64,000 nucleotides of DNA, taken from Nocardia ignorata NBRC 108230 (GTDB taxonomy: Bacteria; Actinomycetota; Actinomycetes; Mycobacteriales; Mycobacteriaceae). The stretch is taken from NCBI RefSeq assembly GCF_001612905.1, contig NZ_BDBI01000028.1, positions 62,001 through 126,000 on the forward strand, read 5' to 3'. Made by a program: the position numbers and the translations under genes. Below, one piece after another: positions 54,632-62,868 of this stretch (position 1 is the first letter of the stretch; each line of letters starts with the position of its first letter). The notes beneath the pieces are model-generated. The model did no database searches, was not told where the DNA came from, and saw nothing but the letters and a program-made list of their open reading frames with translations.

Positions 54632-55759
54632 ATGGATTTCGCTCTCGACGACGAGCAGCAACTGCTGCGTGACACCACCCGCGAACTGCTCGCTCGCAGC
54701 TACGACCCGGAGAAGCGGGCCGAGGTGATCGGCTCCGAACTCGGCTGGAGCCGGGACGTGTGGGCCAAGCTGGCCGAGATCGGCCTGCTCGGGCTCGCTT
54801 TCGCCGAAGACGACGGCGGTATGGGCGCGGGCCCGGTCGAAACCATGGCCGTCATGGTCGAACTCGGCCGCAGGCTCGCCCCGGAACCGATCCTCGACAG
54901 CGTGCTGGTGCCGGGCGGCCTGATCGCCGAAGTGGGCACCGCCGTGCAGCGCAAACAGGTGCTGACCCAGGTCGCTGACGGTGCCCTGCTGCTGGCCTTC
55001 GCGCACACCGAACCCGGTATCCGGTGGCCGTCGACCGAGGTCACCACGACCGCCGCCGAACACGCCGGTGGATGGACGATCGACGGGCGCAAGAACCCGG
55101 TGCTTCGCGGCGACTGTGCCGACAAGCTCGTGGTGAGCGCGGCCCTGCCCGACGGGGGCACCGGCCTGTTCCTCGTGGACGCCGAGGCTACGGGGGTGGC
55201 GAGGCGGTCGTATCGGACACATGACGGTGGTCGCGCCGCCGACATCGAATTCATCGGTGCCCCAGCCGAACTGCTCGGCGACACCACCGACGCGACCCAG
55301 GCTGTCGAACGGGGCATCGTTCGGGCGCAGGCCGCGTTGTGTGCGGAGGCGCTCGGTGCGATGGAGGAGTCGCTGCGGCTCACCACCGAATACCTGAAGA
55401 CGCGCAAGCAGTTCGGGGTGACATTGTCGAAGTTCCAGACGCTCACCCAGCGTGCCGCCGACATGTACGTCTCGCTCGAGGAAGCGCGCAGCATGGTGCT
55501 GTACGCGACGGCCTGTCTGGCCGAAGGGCGTATCGACCCGATCGTGGCCTCCCGCGCCAAATTGCAGATCGGCCGCTCCGCCAAGCACATCGGGCAGGAG
55601 TCCATCCAGATGCACGGTGGTATCGGCATGACAGCCGAATACCCCGTCGGTCACTATTTCGCCAGGCTCACCGTGATCGACCAGATCTTCGGTGCCGCCG
55701 ATGACCATCTGCGGCTGCTCAGCGGCCAGGTCGCCGACTACACCCTGGTCGAGCTCTAG
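54632..55759 (+). CDS. Acyl-CoA dehydrogenase, FadE type (second of the pair)
   Basis: 375 residues from ATG 54632. The N-terminal LDDEQQLLRDTTRELLARSY and GLAFAEDDGGMGAGPVETMA, and the C-terminal QESIQMHGGIGMTAEYPVGH are typical. The middle domain is reduced, with little of the FAD-clamping QxxK-type pattern, as in the partner subunits of heteromeric enzymes. It is followed by a strong hairpin. Co-transcription and similar size support a complex with the preceding FadE. Confidence 0.9.
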   Translation: MDFALDDEQQLLRDTTRELLARSYDPEKRAEVIGSELGWSRDVWAKLAEIGLLGLAFAEDDGGMGAGPVETMAVMVELGRRLAPEPILDSVLVPGGLIAEVGTAVQRKQVLTQVADGALLLAFAHTEPGIRWPSTEVTTTAAEHAGGWTIDGRKNPVLRGDCADKLVVSAALPDGGTGLFLVDAEATGVARRSYRTHDGGRAADIEFIGAPAELLGDTTDATQAVERGIVRAQAALCAEALGAMEESLRLTTEYLKTRKQFGVTLSKFQTLTQRAADMYVSLEEARSMVLYATACLAEGRIDPIVASRAKLQIGRSAKHIGQESIQMHGGIGMTAEYPVGHYFARLTVIDQIFGAADDHLRLLSGQVADYTLVEL

Positions 55760-55776
55760 ACGTAGTGCCTGTGCGA

Positions 55777-55808
55777 CGCCGGCGGGCCGTAGGTTCGGCT
55801 CGCCGGCG
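55777..55808. terminator. Bidirectional hairpin between fadE and small membrane ORF
   Basis: CGCCGGCGGGCC (55777-55788) pairs with GGCTCGCCGGCG (55797-55808), 11 perfect pairs and one G-U, around an 8-nt loop. It is between the convergent fadE and the 35-residue ORF and probably serves both. Confidence 0.7.
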
Positions 55809-55837
55809 CGGGGCAGGGACGAGGTCGGTCCGACGGC

Positions 55838-55945
55838 TCAGCGTCGGGGGGAGTCGTCGGTCACCAGGCGGTAGACGACGTAGCAGGCGAACCAGATGAT
55901 CGCGATGGTGCAGGTGATGAGGAGGACTTCGACCGCTGCGACCAT
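55838..55945 (-). CDS. 35-residue single-pass membrane protein
   Basis: ATG 55945 opens a short frame with one hydrophobic helix (VEVLLITCTIAIIWFACYVV) and a charged tail (YRLVTDDSPRR). It lies divergent from a TetR, with a perfect ACTCGAA-type palindrome 31 bp upstream and a terminator downstream, so it has promoter, operator and end of its own. The size and layout fit a small regulatory membrane protein. I do not recognise a family. Confidence 0.55.
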   Translation of the reverse strand: MVAAVEVLLITCTIAIIWFACYVVYRLVTDDSPRR

Positions 55946-55975
55946 TTCACCGGTTCCTTCGTGAGGTTTGATAGA

Positions 55976-55994
55976 ACTCGAATCTAGTTCGAGT
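55976..55994. promoter_or_regulatory. Perfect 19-bp palindrome ACTCGAA-N5-TTCGAGT
   Basis: ACTCGAA-TCTAG-TTCGAGT has complementary arms without a mismatch. It lies between the divergent 35-residue ORF and a TetR gene, and a near copy is at 44848-44866. A TetR dimer site is the natural reading, with the adjacent TetR as the first candidate. Confidence 0.65.
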
Positions 55995-56090
55995 ATGCGG
56001 CGGTGCATCGGGGCTGTCAAACGCGCGCACCGACGCGGCACACCTTTACCTGACGGTCGTTATGTGAAATGCCTGTGCGAAACTGTTGGC

Positions 56091-56741
56091 GTGGCGCAGA
56101 AACAGAAGCAGGGCGTGGGGGAGCCGGGCGAAGTCGGCGGGGCGGTCGCGACCGCGCAACGCGGCAGGCCGGCGGGCGATCACGCGGCCAAGCGCGCGGA
56201 GCTGCTCGACGCGGCGGCCGCCGTGATCGCGGCCGAAGGCTATGTCAAGGCGTCGATGCGACGCGTCGCCGAGCACGCCGGGTACACCACCGGTGCGGTC
56301 ACCTACTACTTCGCCAACAAAGAGGACATGGTTCTCGCGCTGGTGCTGAGCCGATTCGATCGCTACGACGCGATGGTCGAGGCGATCCGCGACACGACCG
56401 ACGTCCGCGAGCTGCTGGCGCAATGGTTCCAGCTGGGTAAGGACGTCAAGTTCTGGCCGTTGATGCCGGAGCTGCTCACCTCGGTGCGGTCGGAACCGCG
56501 CATCGCCGAGGTCATCGTCACGCGCTACGCGAAGTTCCGCGCCGACTACGCCGCGGTGCTGGCCGCCGCGCAGGAGCGCGGCGCGATCCGTGACGACATT
56601 CCGGCGGACATCCTGTCCGACCAGCTCAGTGCCATGGGCGACGGTTGGGCATTGATGTATCCGGTGGAGCCGCAGCGTTTCACCCCCGCTCATGCGAAGG
56701 ATCTGATCGACGCCACCCTGACCCTCATCGCACCGCGATAG
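56091..56741 (+). CDS. TetR-family transcriptional regulator
   Basis: About 216 residues from GTG 56091; upstream in-frame codons run through the operator and are unlikely to be used. The DNA-binding part is RAELLDAAAAVIAAEGYVKA, MRRVAEHAGYTTGAVTYYFA. The ligand domain has RSEPRIAEVIVTRYAKFRAD. It is divergent from the 35-residue membrane protein and convergent with mmpL. Its likely targets carry ACTCGAA-N5-TTCGAGT. Confidence 0.9.
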   Translation: MAQKQKQGVGEPGEVGGAVATAQRGRPAGDHAAKRAELLDAAAAVIAAEGYVKASMRRVAEHAGYTTGAVTYYFANKEDMVLALVLSRFDRYDAMVEAIRDTTDVRELLAQWFQLGKDVKFWPLMPELLTSVRSEPRIAEVIVTRYAKFRADYAAVLAAAQERGAIRDDIPADILSDQLSAMGDGWALMYPVEPQRFTPAHAKDLIDATLTLIAPR

Positions 56742-56768
56742 AACCCGCCTTCCACACCGGCCGTTCGG

Positions 56769-59153
56769 CTACCTCGGCGGCCGGTCGGTGATCCGGTCCA
56801 GTCGACGGGTCGGGGCTTCGGCTTCGATCTCGGCGACGGTGCGGGGGCGACGGGGTGTGCGTGCCAACTTGCTGTCGGGCACCGCGGCCATCCGCATGGT
56901 CGGCGGGTCGGTGACGGGTGTCGTCCGCACCAGGTCGACCATCGCGTCCCGGTCGGGTCGTTCGTCGGCGAGGATCGGTTCGGACAGCCCGACCTTTTCC
57001 TGAATTCGCTTGGCCCACTTGGGCGCCCACCAGCAGTCGTCGCCGAGCAGTTTCATGATGGCGGGGACGAGCAGCATGCGAAGGATGGTCGCGTCGATGA
57101 ACAGCGCCGCGATCATGCCGTAGGCGATGTACTGCATCATCACCAGATCGGAGAACGCGAACGCGCCCGTGACGACGAGCAGGATGAGCGCGGCCGCGGT
57201 GATGATGCGGCCCGTCTGCGCGGTGCCGGTGCGGATCGCTTCGGTGGTGGACGCGCCATGGGCGCGTGCCTCGACCATGCGCGAGATCAGGAAGACCTCG
57301 TAATCGGTCGACAGGCCGTAGATCACCGCGATGATCAGCATGAGCACCGGTGCGCTGATCGGTTGTGGCGTGAAGTTCAGTACCCCGGCGCCGTGACCGT
57401 CGATGAAGATCCAGGTCAGGATGCCGAGTGTGGAACCGAGCCCGAGGGCGTTCATCAGCGCCGCCTTGATCGGCAGCACCAGTGAACCGAAGGTGAGGAA
57501 CATCAGCAGCGTGGTGACGAGCAGGACCAGCCCGATCATCAGCGGCATCCGGTCGAGCAGGCTGTCGATGCTGTCGGCCATGATCGCGGGCTGCCCCGCG
57601 ACGTACATGTCCACTCCGTCCGGTACGTCGATGGCGCGCAGGTAGTCGATCGTCGGCTCGGCGTTGCCGGTCGGGTCGACCAGGGTGGCCGAGGTGCGGT
57701 ATACCGCCGGATCGTTGGAGCCGGTGTTGCTCGGCACGCCGAACTGGCCGACGAGCCCGGGCGCCTGGTTCGCCTGCTTCCATACCGCGCCGATGGCGTT
57801 GGTGTCCTCGCCGACGAAGACCAGCTGGATCGGGTCGGTCTTCTTCAGCGGGAACACCTCGTAGAAGTGTTCGAGGGCGAGCCGGGTGCTGTTGTCGGGC
57901 GGGAGGTATTTCTCGTTGATGCCGCCGAAGGCGAGGTTCTTGATCGGGATGATCAGCAACAGCAGCCCGACGACGACCGCCACCGCCACCTTCAAGGGGT
58001 GTCGCATCACCCAGCGGGGGAGCCTGCCCCAGAAGCCGTTCTCGATCTCCTCGGCGGACTTGGTCTTGCGGAAGCGTTTGATGCCGAGCATATCCACCCG
58101 TGGCCCGAGCACGGCCAGCATCGCGGGCAGGATCGTCACCGCGGTCAGGGCGGCGAGCGACACCGTCGCGATGGTGCCGTAGGCGACCGAGCGGAGAAAG
58201 CCCTGGGGGAACAGCAGGATGCCGCCGAGGCTGGCGACGATCATGGTCGCCGAGGAGACGACGGTGCGTCCGGCCGTCATCACCGTGCGCCGGACTGCCG
58301 CGCGCGTGTCGTAACCGGCGGCGAGCTCCTCCCGGAACCGGCTGACGATGAACAAGGCGAAGTCGATGGCCAGGCCGAGGCCGATCATCGACACCACGGC
58401 GGAGACGAACGAGTTGACGTCGGTGAAGTTCGTGATCGCCATGACGATGCCGTTGGCGCCGAAGATGGTGAGCCCACCGATGATCAGCGGCAGCGCGGCG
58501 GCGACGACGCCACCGAAGATGAAGAACAGGAGCACCGCCACAGCGGGAATAGCCAGCAGTTCCATCCGGTGGACATCGGTGGCGATGGTGTCGTTGAGGG
58601 TGCCGCCGATGGCCTGCAGCCCCGAGACCTCCACGTCCACACCGTCGATGTGGAAGGCGTCGCTCACCGCCCGGTAGCTCCGCAGCAGATCGGTGTCGTT
58701 GTCGCCGACGAGCGCGACCGAGGCGAACGCGTGCCGCTTGTCGGCCGACCCGAACACCGACGGCACCGCGGGCGCGTCGCCCACCCGCCAGTAGGCGCCG
58801 TTGATCTTGTCGATCTCGTCGGGGTGCTCGGCCAGTGCCTTGTTCAGACCCGCGACGATCGTGCCGCTGAACTCCGGATCGTCGATCGTCCTACCGTCGG
58901 GAGCGTTGTAGAGCACGATGACATCGGCGGTATGGTCGCGCCCGAATGCCTGGTCGGCGATCCGCGAGCCCTGCGAGGATTCCGAACCCGGGTCGTCCCA
59001 CCCGCTCGAGGTGAGGTGGTCGGACAATCCGAGCCCGTACCCACCGAGCCCGAGCAGCGCGGCACCGACGATCGCGATGACGGCGAAGCGAAATCGATGG
59101 ACGAGGTCGCCCCAACGGTTGAACACAAACGACTCCTTTGTCTGCTGCGTCAC
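56769..59153 (-). CDS. MmpL-family RND transporter
   Basis: 794 residues. Two RND repeats with 11-12 transmembrane helices; the typical FVSAVVSMIGLGLAIDFALF (proton-relay Asp-containing helix) and AVIYGLSTDYEVFLISRMVE of helix 10 are present, with GGVVAAALPLIIGGLTIFGA and a large periplasmic loop around residues 40-190. MmpL proteins move mycolic or other cell-envelope lipids. No MmpS partner is adjacent. It starts with GTG 59153; the leading segment of 100 bp contains the CACAAC-type operator. Confidence 0.93.
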   Translation of the reverse strand: MTQQTKESFVFNRWGDLVHRFRFAVIAIVGAALLGLGGYGLGLSDHLTSSGWDDPGSESSQGSRIADQAFGRDHTADVIVLYNAPDGRTIDDPEFSGTIVAGLNKALAEHPDEIDKINGAYWRVGDAPAVPSVFGSADKRHAFASVALVGDNDTDLLRSYRAVSDAFHIDGVDVEVSGLQAIGGTLNDTIATDVHRMELLAIPAVAVLLFFIFGGVVAAALPLIIGGLTIFGANGIVMAITNFTDVNSFVSAVVSMIGLGLAIDFALFIVSRFREELAAGYDTRAAVRRTVMTAGRTVVSSATMIVASLGGILLFPQGFLRSVAYGTIATVSLAALTAVTILPAMLAVLGPRVDMLGIKRFRKTKSAEEIENGFWGRLPRWVMRHPLKVAVAVVVGLLLLIIPIKNLAFGGINEKYLPPDNSTRLALEHFYEVFPLKKTDPIQLVFVGEDTNAIGAVWKQANQAPGLVGQFGVPSNTGSNDPAVYRTSATLVDPTGNAEPTIDYLRAIDVPDGVDMYVAGQPAIMADSIDSLLDRMPLMIGLVLLVTTLLMFLTFGSLVLPIKAALMNALGLGSTLGILTWIFIDGHGAGVLNFTPQPISAPVLMLIIAVIYGLSTDYEVFLISRMVEARAHGASTTEAIRTGTAQTGRIITAAALILLVVTGAFAFSDLVMMQYIAYGMIAALFIDATILRMLLVPAIMKLLGDDCWWAPKWAKRIQEKVGLSEPILADERPDRDAMVDLVRTTPVTDPPTMRMAAVPDSKLARTPRRPRTVAEIEAEAPTRRLDRITDRPPR

Positions 59154-59241
59154 CGACCTTCCCAGGCAAACCTGAGGATCGGCTGACAGGCGCGGGTGTA
59201 GCCGCTATCCGGCAGTGTGAGTCCCGGCACGGCACCGGCCG

Positions 59242-59270
59242 GATTATTTACACAACGAGCGTTGTGAAAA
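59242..59270. promoter_or_regulatory. CACAAC-N4-GTTGTG operator between mmpL and amine oxidase (site B)
   Basis: CACAAC-GAGC-GTTGTG at 59251-59266, preceded by ATTATTTA as at site C and followed by AAAAAG. It lies in the divergent promoter of mmpL and the flavin oxidase. Bases 59243-59266 are identical to the left 24 bases of the palindrome at 61642-61665. Confidence 0.7.
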
Positions 59271-59325
59271 AGGGTGGATCTCGATAGGTTGCTTGTATCT
59301 GCTGTCCTTCGCAAAGGAGATGCTC

Positions 59326-60618
59326 GTGACCTCTACCTACGATGTCGCGGTGATCGGTGCGGGCTTTGCCGGCGTCACCGCGGCCCGTGATCTCACCCTC
59401 GCCGGCCATTCGGTGGTCCACCTCGAAGCTCGCGACCGGATCGGTGGCCGGACGTTCGTGGGGGAGGCTTTCGGGCGGCAGGTGGAATTCGGCGGCACCT
59501 ACGCGCACTGGTCCCAGGCGCACGTCTGGCACGAACTGAAGCGCTACGACATCGGCTTGGTCAGACGGCTGACGATCGAACAGTGCAACTGGCTGGCCGA
59601 CGGAACGGTGCACACCGGTACGCCCGCCGAATACCACGCGGTGAGCAAGTCGCTGGCCACCCGCTGTCTGGCCGACGCGCGTGAATGGTTTCCGATGCCC
59701 GGTGACATCCACGCTGCCGACACCACCGTGATCGAGAAGGAAACCCTCGCCGACCGGCTCGACGCCATGGACCTGTCCCCGGCCGAGCGTGACGTGCTCT
59801 GCGATGTCATGGGCTCGCTGGTTGCCGCCCCGGCGGAGCAGGGCATGGCCCAGTTCCTGTTCTGGACCTCTCTCAACGGTGGCAGCTGGGAAACCTTCAT
59901 GGAGTGCGCGGGCGGATTCCCGATCGACGGCGGCACCAAACGCCTACTCGATGCGATCAACGGCGAATCCACCGCCGAGCTGCGCCTGTCCACGCCGGTC
60001 ACCGCGGTCGACGACGACGGGTCCGCCGTCACCGTGACCACCGCGGACGGCCAACGGGTCCGGGCCCGCCAGGTGGTGCTCGCGGTTCCGCTCAACACCC
60101 TCGCCGACGTGGCTGTCACTCCGCCGCCGCCTGCCGCGGACATGATCGAGCAGAAGCATCCGATGCGGACGATGAAGATCTGGGCGCGGGTGAAGGGTGA
60201 GGTCACGCCCTTCTCGGCCAACGCGCCCGTCGGCAAGCATCCGCTCAATTCGGCGCGCACCGAATACCGCTACGAGGGCGACACTCTGGTCGTCTGCTTC
60301 TGTGGTGACGCCACCGCGATCGACCCCACCGACCGCGGCGCCGTGGAGCGGGCGCTGCGGTTCTTCGTTCCCGATCTCGAGGTGCTCGATGTCGCCTGCC
60401 ACGACTGGGTGAGCGACCCCTACTCGCAGGGGACCTGGGTGCATCACCGGCCGGGGTACCTGACGCAGGCCGCGCCACTGCTGCGCCGACCGCACAACCG
60501 GATCCATTTCGCCGGTGGCGATCTCGCGGCGCTGGGGGTCGGTGGGATCGACGGTGCGATCGAGACCGGTGCGCGCGCGGCGCGCGATGTGGTCCAGGCG
60601 TTGCGGATGGATGCCTAG
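59326..60618 (+). CDS. FAD-dependent amine oxidase (monoamine oxidase-like)
   Basis: About 430 residues. GTG 59326 is preceded by AAAGGAG with six nt; upstream start codons lack a site. VAVIGAGFAGVTAARDLTLA and LEARDRIGGRTF form the FAD site, WETFMECAGGFPIDGGTKRL the flavin-oxidase middle, and IHFAGGDLAALGVGGIDGAI the C-terminal FAD loop. Similar Rhodococcus/Nocardia enzymes oxidise mono- or polyamines to aldehydes with H2O2. Its promoter carries a CACAAC-type site shared with mmpL. It converges with the MBL hydrolase on a strong hairpin. Confidence 0.9.
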   Translation: MTSTYDVAVIGAGFAGVTAARDLTLAGHSVVHLEARDRIGGRTFVGEAFGRQVEFGGTYAHWSQAHVWHELKRYDIGLVRRLTIEQCNWLADGTVHTGTPAEYHAVSKSLATRCLADAREWFPMPGDIHAADTTVIEKETLADRLDAMDLSPAERDVLCDVMGSLVAAPAEQGMAQFLFWTSLNGGSWETFMECAGGFPIDGGTKRLLDAINGESTAELRLSTPVTAVDDDGSAVTVTTADGQRVRARQVVLAVPLNTLADVAVTPPPPAADMIEQKHPMRTMKIWARVKGEVTPFSANAPVGKHPLNSARTEYRYEGDTLVVCFCGDATAIDPTDRGAVERALRFFVPDLEVLDVACHDWVSDPYSQGTWVHHRPGYLTQAAPLLRRPHNRIHFAGGDLAALGVGGIDGAIETGARAARDVVQALRMDA

Positions 60619-60636
60619 CGAGGACGGGCGCCGAGA

Positions 60637-60671
60637 CCGCGAATCCCCGGGAGGTTCCCGGGGGTTCGCGG
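60637..60671. terminator. Strong bidirectional terminator between amine oxidase and MBL genes
   Basis: A 16-bp stem, CCGCGAATCCCCGGGA (60637-60652) with TCCCGGGGGTTCGCGG (60656-60671), with a single G-U pair and a 3-nt loop, lies between the two convergent genes. Confidence 0.8.
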
Positions 60672-60684
60672 CCGAGGGAGTGGG

Positions 60685-61593
60685 TCAGACGGTGCGCGCG
60701 AACGTGCCTTCGGGTGAGGCGGCGACATCACCGGCTTCGACGAGCCGCTCCAGATGCTGTTCGGCCACCCGCTGTTCGATGGGCTCGACATACGGTGCCG
60801 ACACGTGCGGCCGGTACACGAGCCGGTGGGCGACGATCTCTGCGAGCGTTCGCGGTTCGTCGAGAAATTCCAGCAGCCGGCGTTCGCGCTCGAACAGTTT
60901 CGCGCGGTATTCGCCGAGGCGCTCGCGAAACTCGTCGGCGCCGGAGATCACGCCCTTCTGGTGGAAGGTGCCGTACCAGCGGGCCTCGGTGGCGGCGGCC
61001 CGGTCGATGGAGGTGAGGAAGTCGTCGGCACTGCTGTGCACGTCGCCGTACATCGGGCCGAACGAGGTCAGGTCGATATCGCCGACGTAGAAGAAGCCGT
61101 CGGGCTCGACGAGGACGCCGCAGTGGCCCGGGGTGTGACCGGGAAGGTGCACGACGGTGGCGGTGACATCGCCCAGTTCGAACACATGGCCGTCGGCGAC
61201 GCCGATCACGCCGTCGCGCCGCCGGGGAATGCCGTACTCCTCGTGCAGGTTCCGCACGGCCTCGTCGCGCACGTGGGGAGGTAGCCCGAACTGCGCGACC
61301 ATCGCGTCGAGTGAGGACACCGCCGCCACGTCGAGGTGATGGGCGTAGGTCGGAGCGTCGAAATGCCGCAGCCCGGCGATGTGGTCCTCGTGGCCGTGGC
61401 TGAGGAAGACCAGGTCGGCCGCGACGGTGTCGGGGCCGAGGGCCAGTGAGGGGTCGATGACCAGAGTCCGTTCACTGCCTCGCACCACTACGGAATTGCC
61501 GTAGGGCAGCACCCCGCCGTTGTCGGCGACCAGCACGGTGACGCGACCGAAGGTAGTGGGCGTGACGGATGGCGTCCTGGTCGTTTCGACCAT
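60685..61593 (-). CDS. Metallo-beta-lactamase-fold hydrolase
   Basis: 302 residues. The zinc signature SHGHEDHIAGL is at about residue 64; LPGHTPGHCGVLVEP and FYVGDIDLTSFGP supply further ligands (His and Asp). A C-terminal winged-helix-like tail (RLVEAGDVAASPEGTFAR) follows, as in the LACTB2/glyoxalase-II-like group. The family cleaves thioesters, phosphodiesters or lactones; substrate unknown. It is divergent from the lactate oxidase with a 36-bp palindrome in between. Confidence 0.88.
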   Translation of the reverse strand: MVETTRTPSVTPTTFGRVTVLVADNGGVLPYGNSVVVRGSERTLVIDPSLALGPDTVAADLVFLSHGHEDHIAGLRHFDAPTYAHHLDVAAVSSLDAMVAQFGLPPHVRDEAVRNLHEEYGIPRRRDGVIGVADGHVFELGDVTATVVHLPGHTPGHCGVLVEPDGFFYVGDIDLTSFGPMYGDVHSSADDFLTSIDRAAATEARWYGTFHQKGVISGADEFRERLGEYRAKLFERERRLLEFLDEPRTLAEIVAHRLVYRPHVSAPYVEPIEQRVAEQHLERLVEAGDVAASPEGTFARTV

Positions 61594-61639
61594 CGTTGCT
61601 CCTTCGCGTAGGGCCTGATCGGTCCAGGTTATCGGCGGG

Positions 61640-61675
61640 CCATTATTTACACAACGAGCGTTGTGTAAATAATGG
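61640..61675. promoter_or_regulatory. Perfect 36-bp palindrome with CACAAC-N4-GTTGTG core (site C)
   Basis: The left arm CCATTATTTACACAACG (61640-61656) is exactly complementary to the right arm CGTTGTGTAAATAATGG (61659-61675) around a central AG. It stands between the divergent MBL hydrolase (46 bp) and lactate oxidase (3 bp before ATG 61679). So long an exact palindrome at a divergent start is very likely an operator for a dimeric or double-dimeric repressor. Confidence 0.8.
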
Positions 61676-61678
61676 TCG

Positions 61679-62863
61679 ATGGCTACTGTCGGACCGATGA
61701 TGCGCAGGTTCGGTGACTTTCAGAACGAAATCTACGGGGACGGGCTGCGGGGCAGGCTACCGCGTTATCCGGTGGACATCGCGTCCCTCGAACGCAAGGC
61801 GTCCGAGGCCCTGCCGGGCTGGATCTGGTCCTATGTGGCCGGCGGCTGCGGCGACGAACATACTCAACGGGCGAACGTGGCCGCCTTCCAGAAGTGGGGC
61901 ATCGTTCCACGGATGGGTAACGGCGCCGAAGTGCGCGACATGTCCGTCGAATTGTTCGGGATGACCCTGCCCAGCCCGGTCTTCCTGGCGCCGGTCGGCG
62001 TGATCGGCATCTGCACCCCCGACTTCCACGGCGACCTGGCGGTGGCGCGGGCATCCGAGCGGACGGGTGTCCCGGCGATCCAATCGACGCTGGCCATGGA
62101 CCCGGTCGAAGTCACCGGCGCCGTCCACCAGCAGACGCCCGGGCTGTTCCAGCTCTACACCCCGACCGACCGCGACCTCGCGATCAGCTTCATGCAGCGG
62201 GCCGAACGGGCCGGCTACCGGGCCATCGTCGTCACTCTCGACACGTGGGTGACGGGTTGGCGGCCACGGGATCTGAACACCGCCAACTTCCCGCAACTGC
62301 GTGGCTTGTGTCTGTCCAACTACTTCACCGACGAACGGTTCCGCACCCTGCTCGGCCGCGACCCGGAGGACGATCCCGACGGCGCCGTCCAGCTCTGGAC
62401 GCGGGTCTTCGGGAAATCGGTTCGCTGGGACGACCTCGCCTGGATGCGGGAAGCCACCACGCTGCCGATCGTCGTCAAAGGCGTGTGCCACGGCGACGAC
62501 GTGCGGCGGGCGATCGACGCTGGCGCCGACGGCATCTACTGCTCCAATCACGGTGGGCGCCAAGCCAATGGCGGCCTGCCCGCCCTCGACATGCTGCCGG
62601 AGGTGGTCGCCGCGGCCCAGGGCCTGCCGGTCCTGTTCGACTCCGGTGTGCGCAGCGGAACCGACGTGGTCAAAGCGCTCGCGCTCGGTGCCACCGCGGT
62701 GGGACTGGGGCGCTCGTATGTCTTCGCCACCGCCGCCGGTGGCGAGGACGGGCTCGTCCATCACCTGCGCTCGGTGCTGGCCGAGGCCGATCTGCTGATG
62801 GCGGTCGACGGCTATCCGGCGCTGCCCGATCTGACGCCGGAATCGATGCGCCGCGTCTTGTGA
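61679..62863 (+). CDS. FMN-dependent alpha-hydroxy-acid oxidase, lactate 2-monooxygenase-like
   Basis: 394 residues, the length of mycobacterial lactate 2-monooxygenase, which turns L-lactate and O2 into acetate, CO2 and water. LPSPVFLAPVGVIGICTPDF, TLDTWVTGWRPRDLNTANFP, the catalytic-His segment YCSNHGGRQANGG, and the phosphate loop VLFDSGVRSGTDVVKALALG are present. Start ATG 61679 is only 3 bp from the 36-bp palindrome, so the transcript may be leaderless or start at ATG 61697; no good ribosome site is visible. Convergent with lacI-like gene, 5 bp apart. Confidence 0.93.
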   Translation: MATVGPMMRRFGDFQNEIYGDGLRGRLPRYPVDIASLERKASEALPGWIWSYVAGGCGDEHTQRANVAAFQKWGIVPRMGNGAEVRDMSVELFGMTLPSPVFLAPVGVIGICTPDFHGDLAVARASERTGVPAIQSTLAMDPVEVTGAVHQQTPGLFQLYTPTDRDLAISFMQRAERAGYRAIVVTLDTWVTGWRPRDLNTANFPQLRGLCLSNYFTDERFRTLLGRDPEDDPDGAVQLWTRVFGKSVRWDDLAWMREATTLPIVVKGVCHGDDVRRAIDAGADGIYCSNHGGRQANGGLPALDMLPEVVAAAQGLPVLFDSGVRSGTDVVKALALGATAVGLGRSYVFATAAGGEDGLVHHLRSVLAEADLLMAVDGYPALPDLTPESMRRVL

Positions 62864-62868
62864 GCCCG

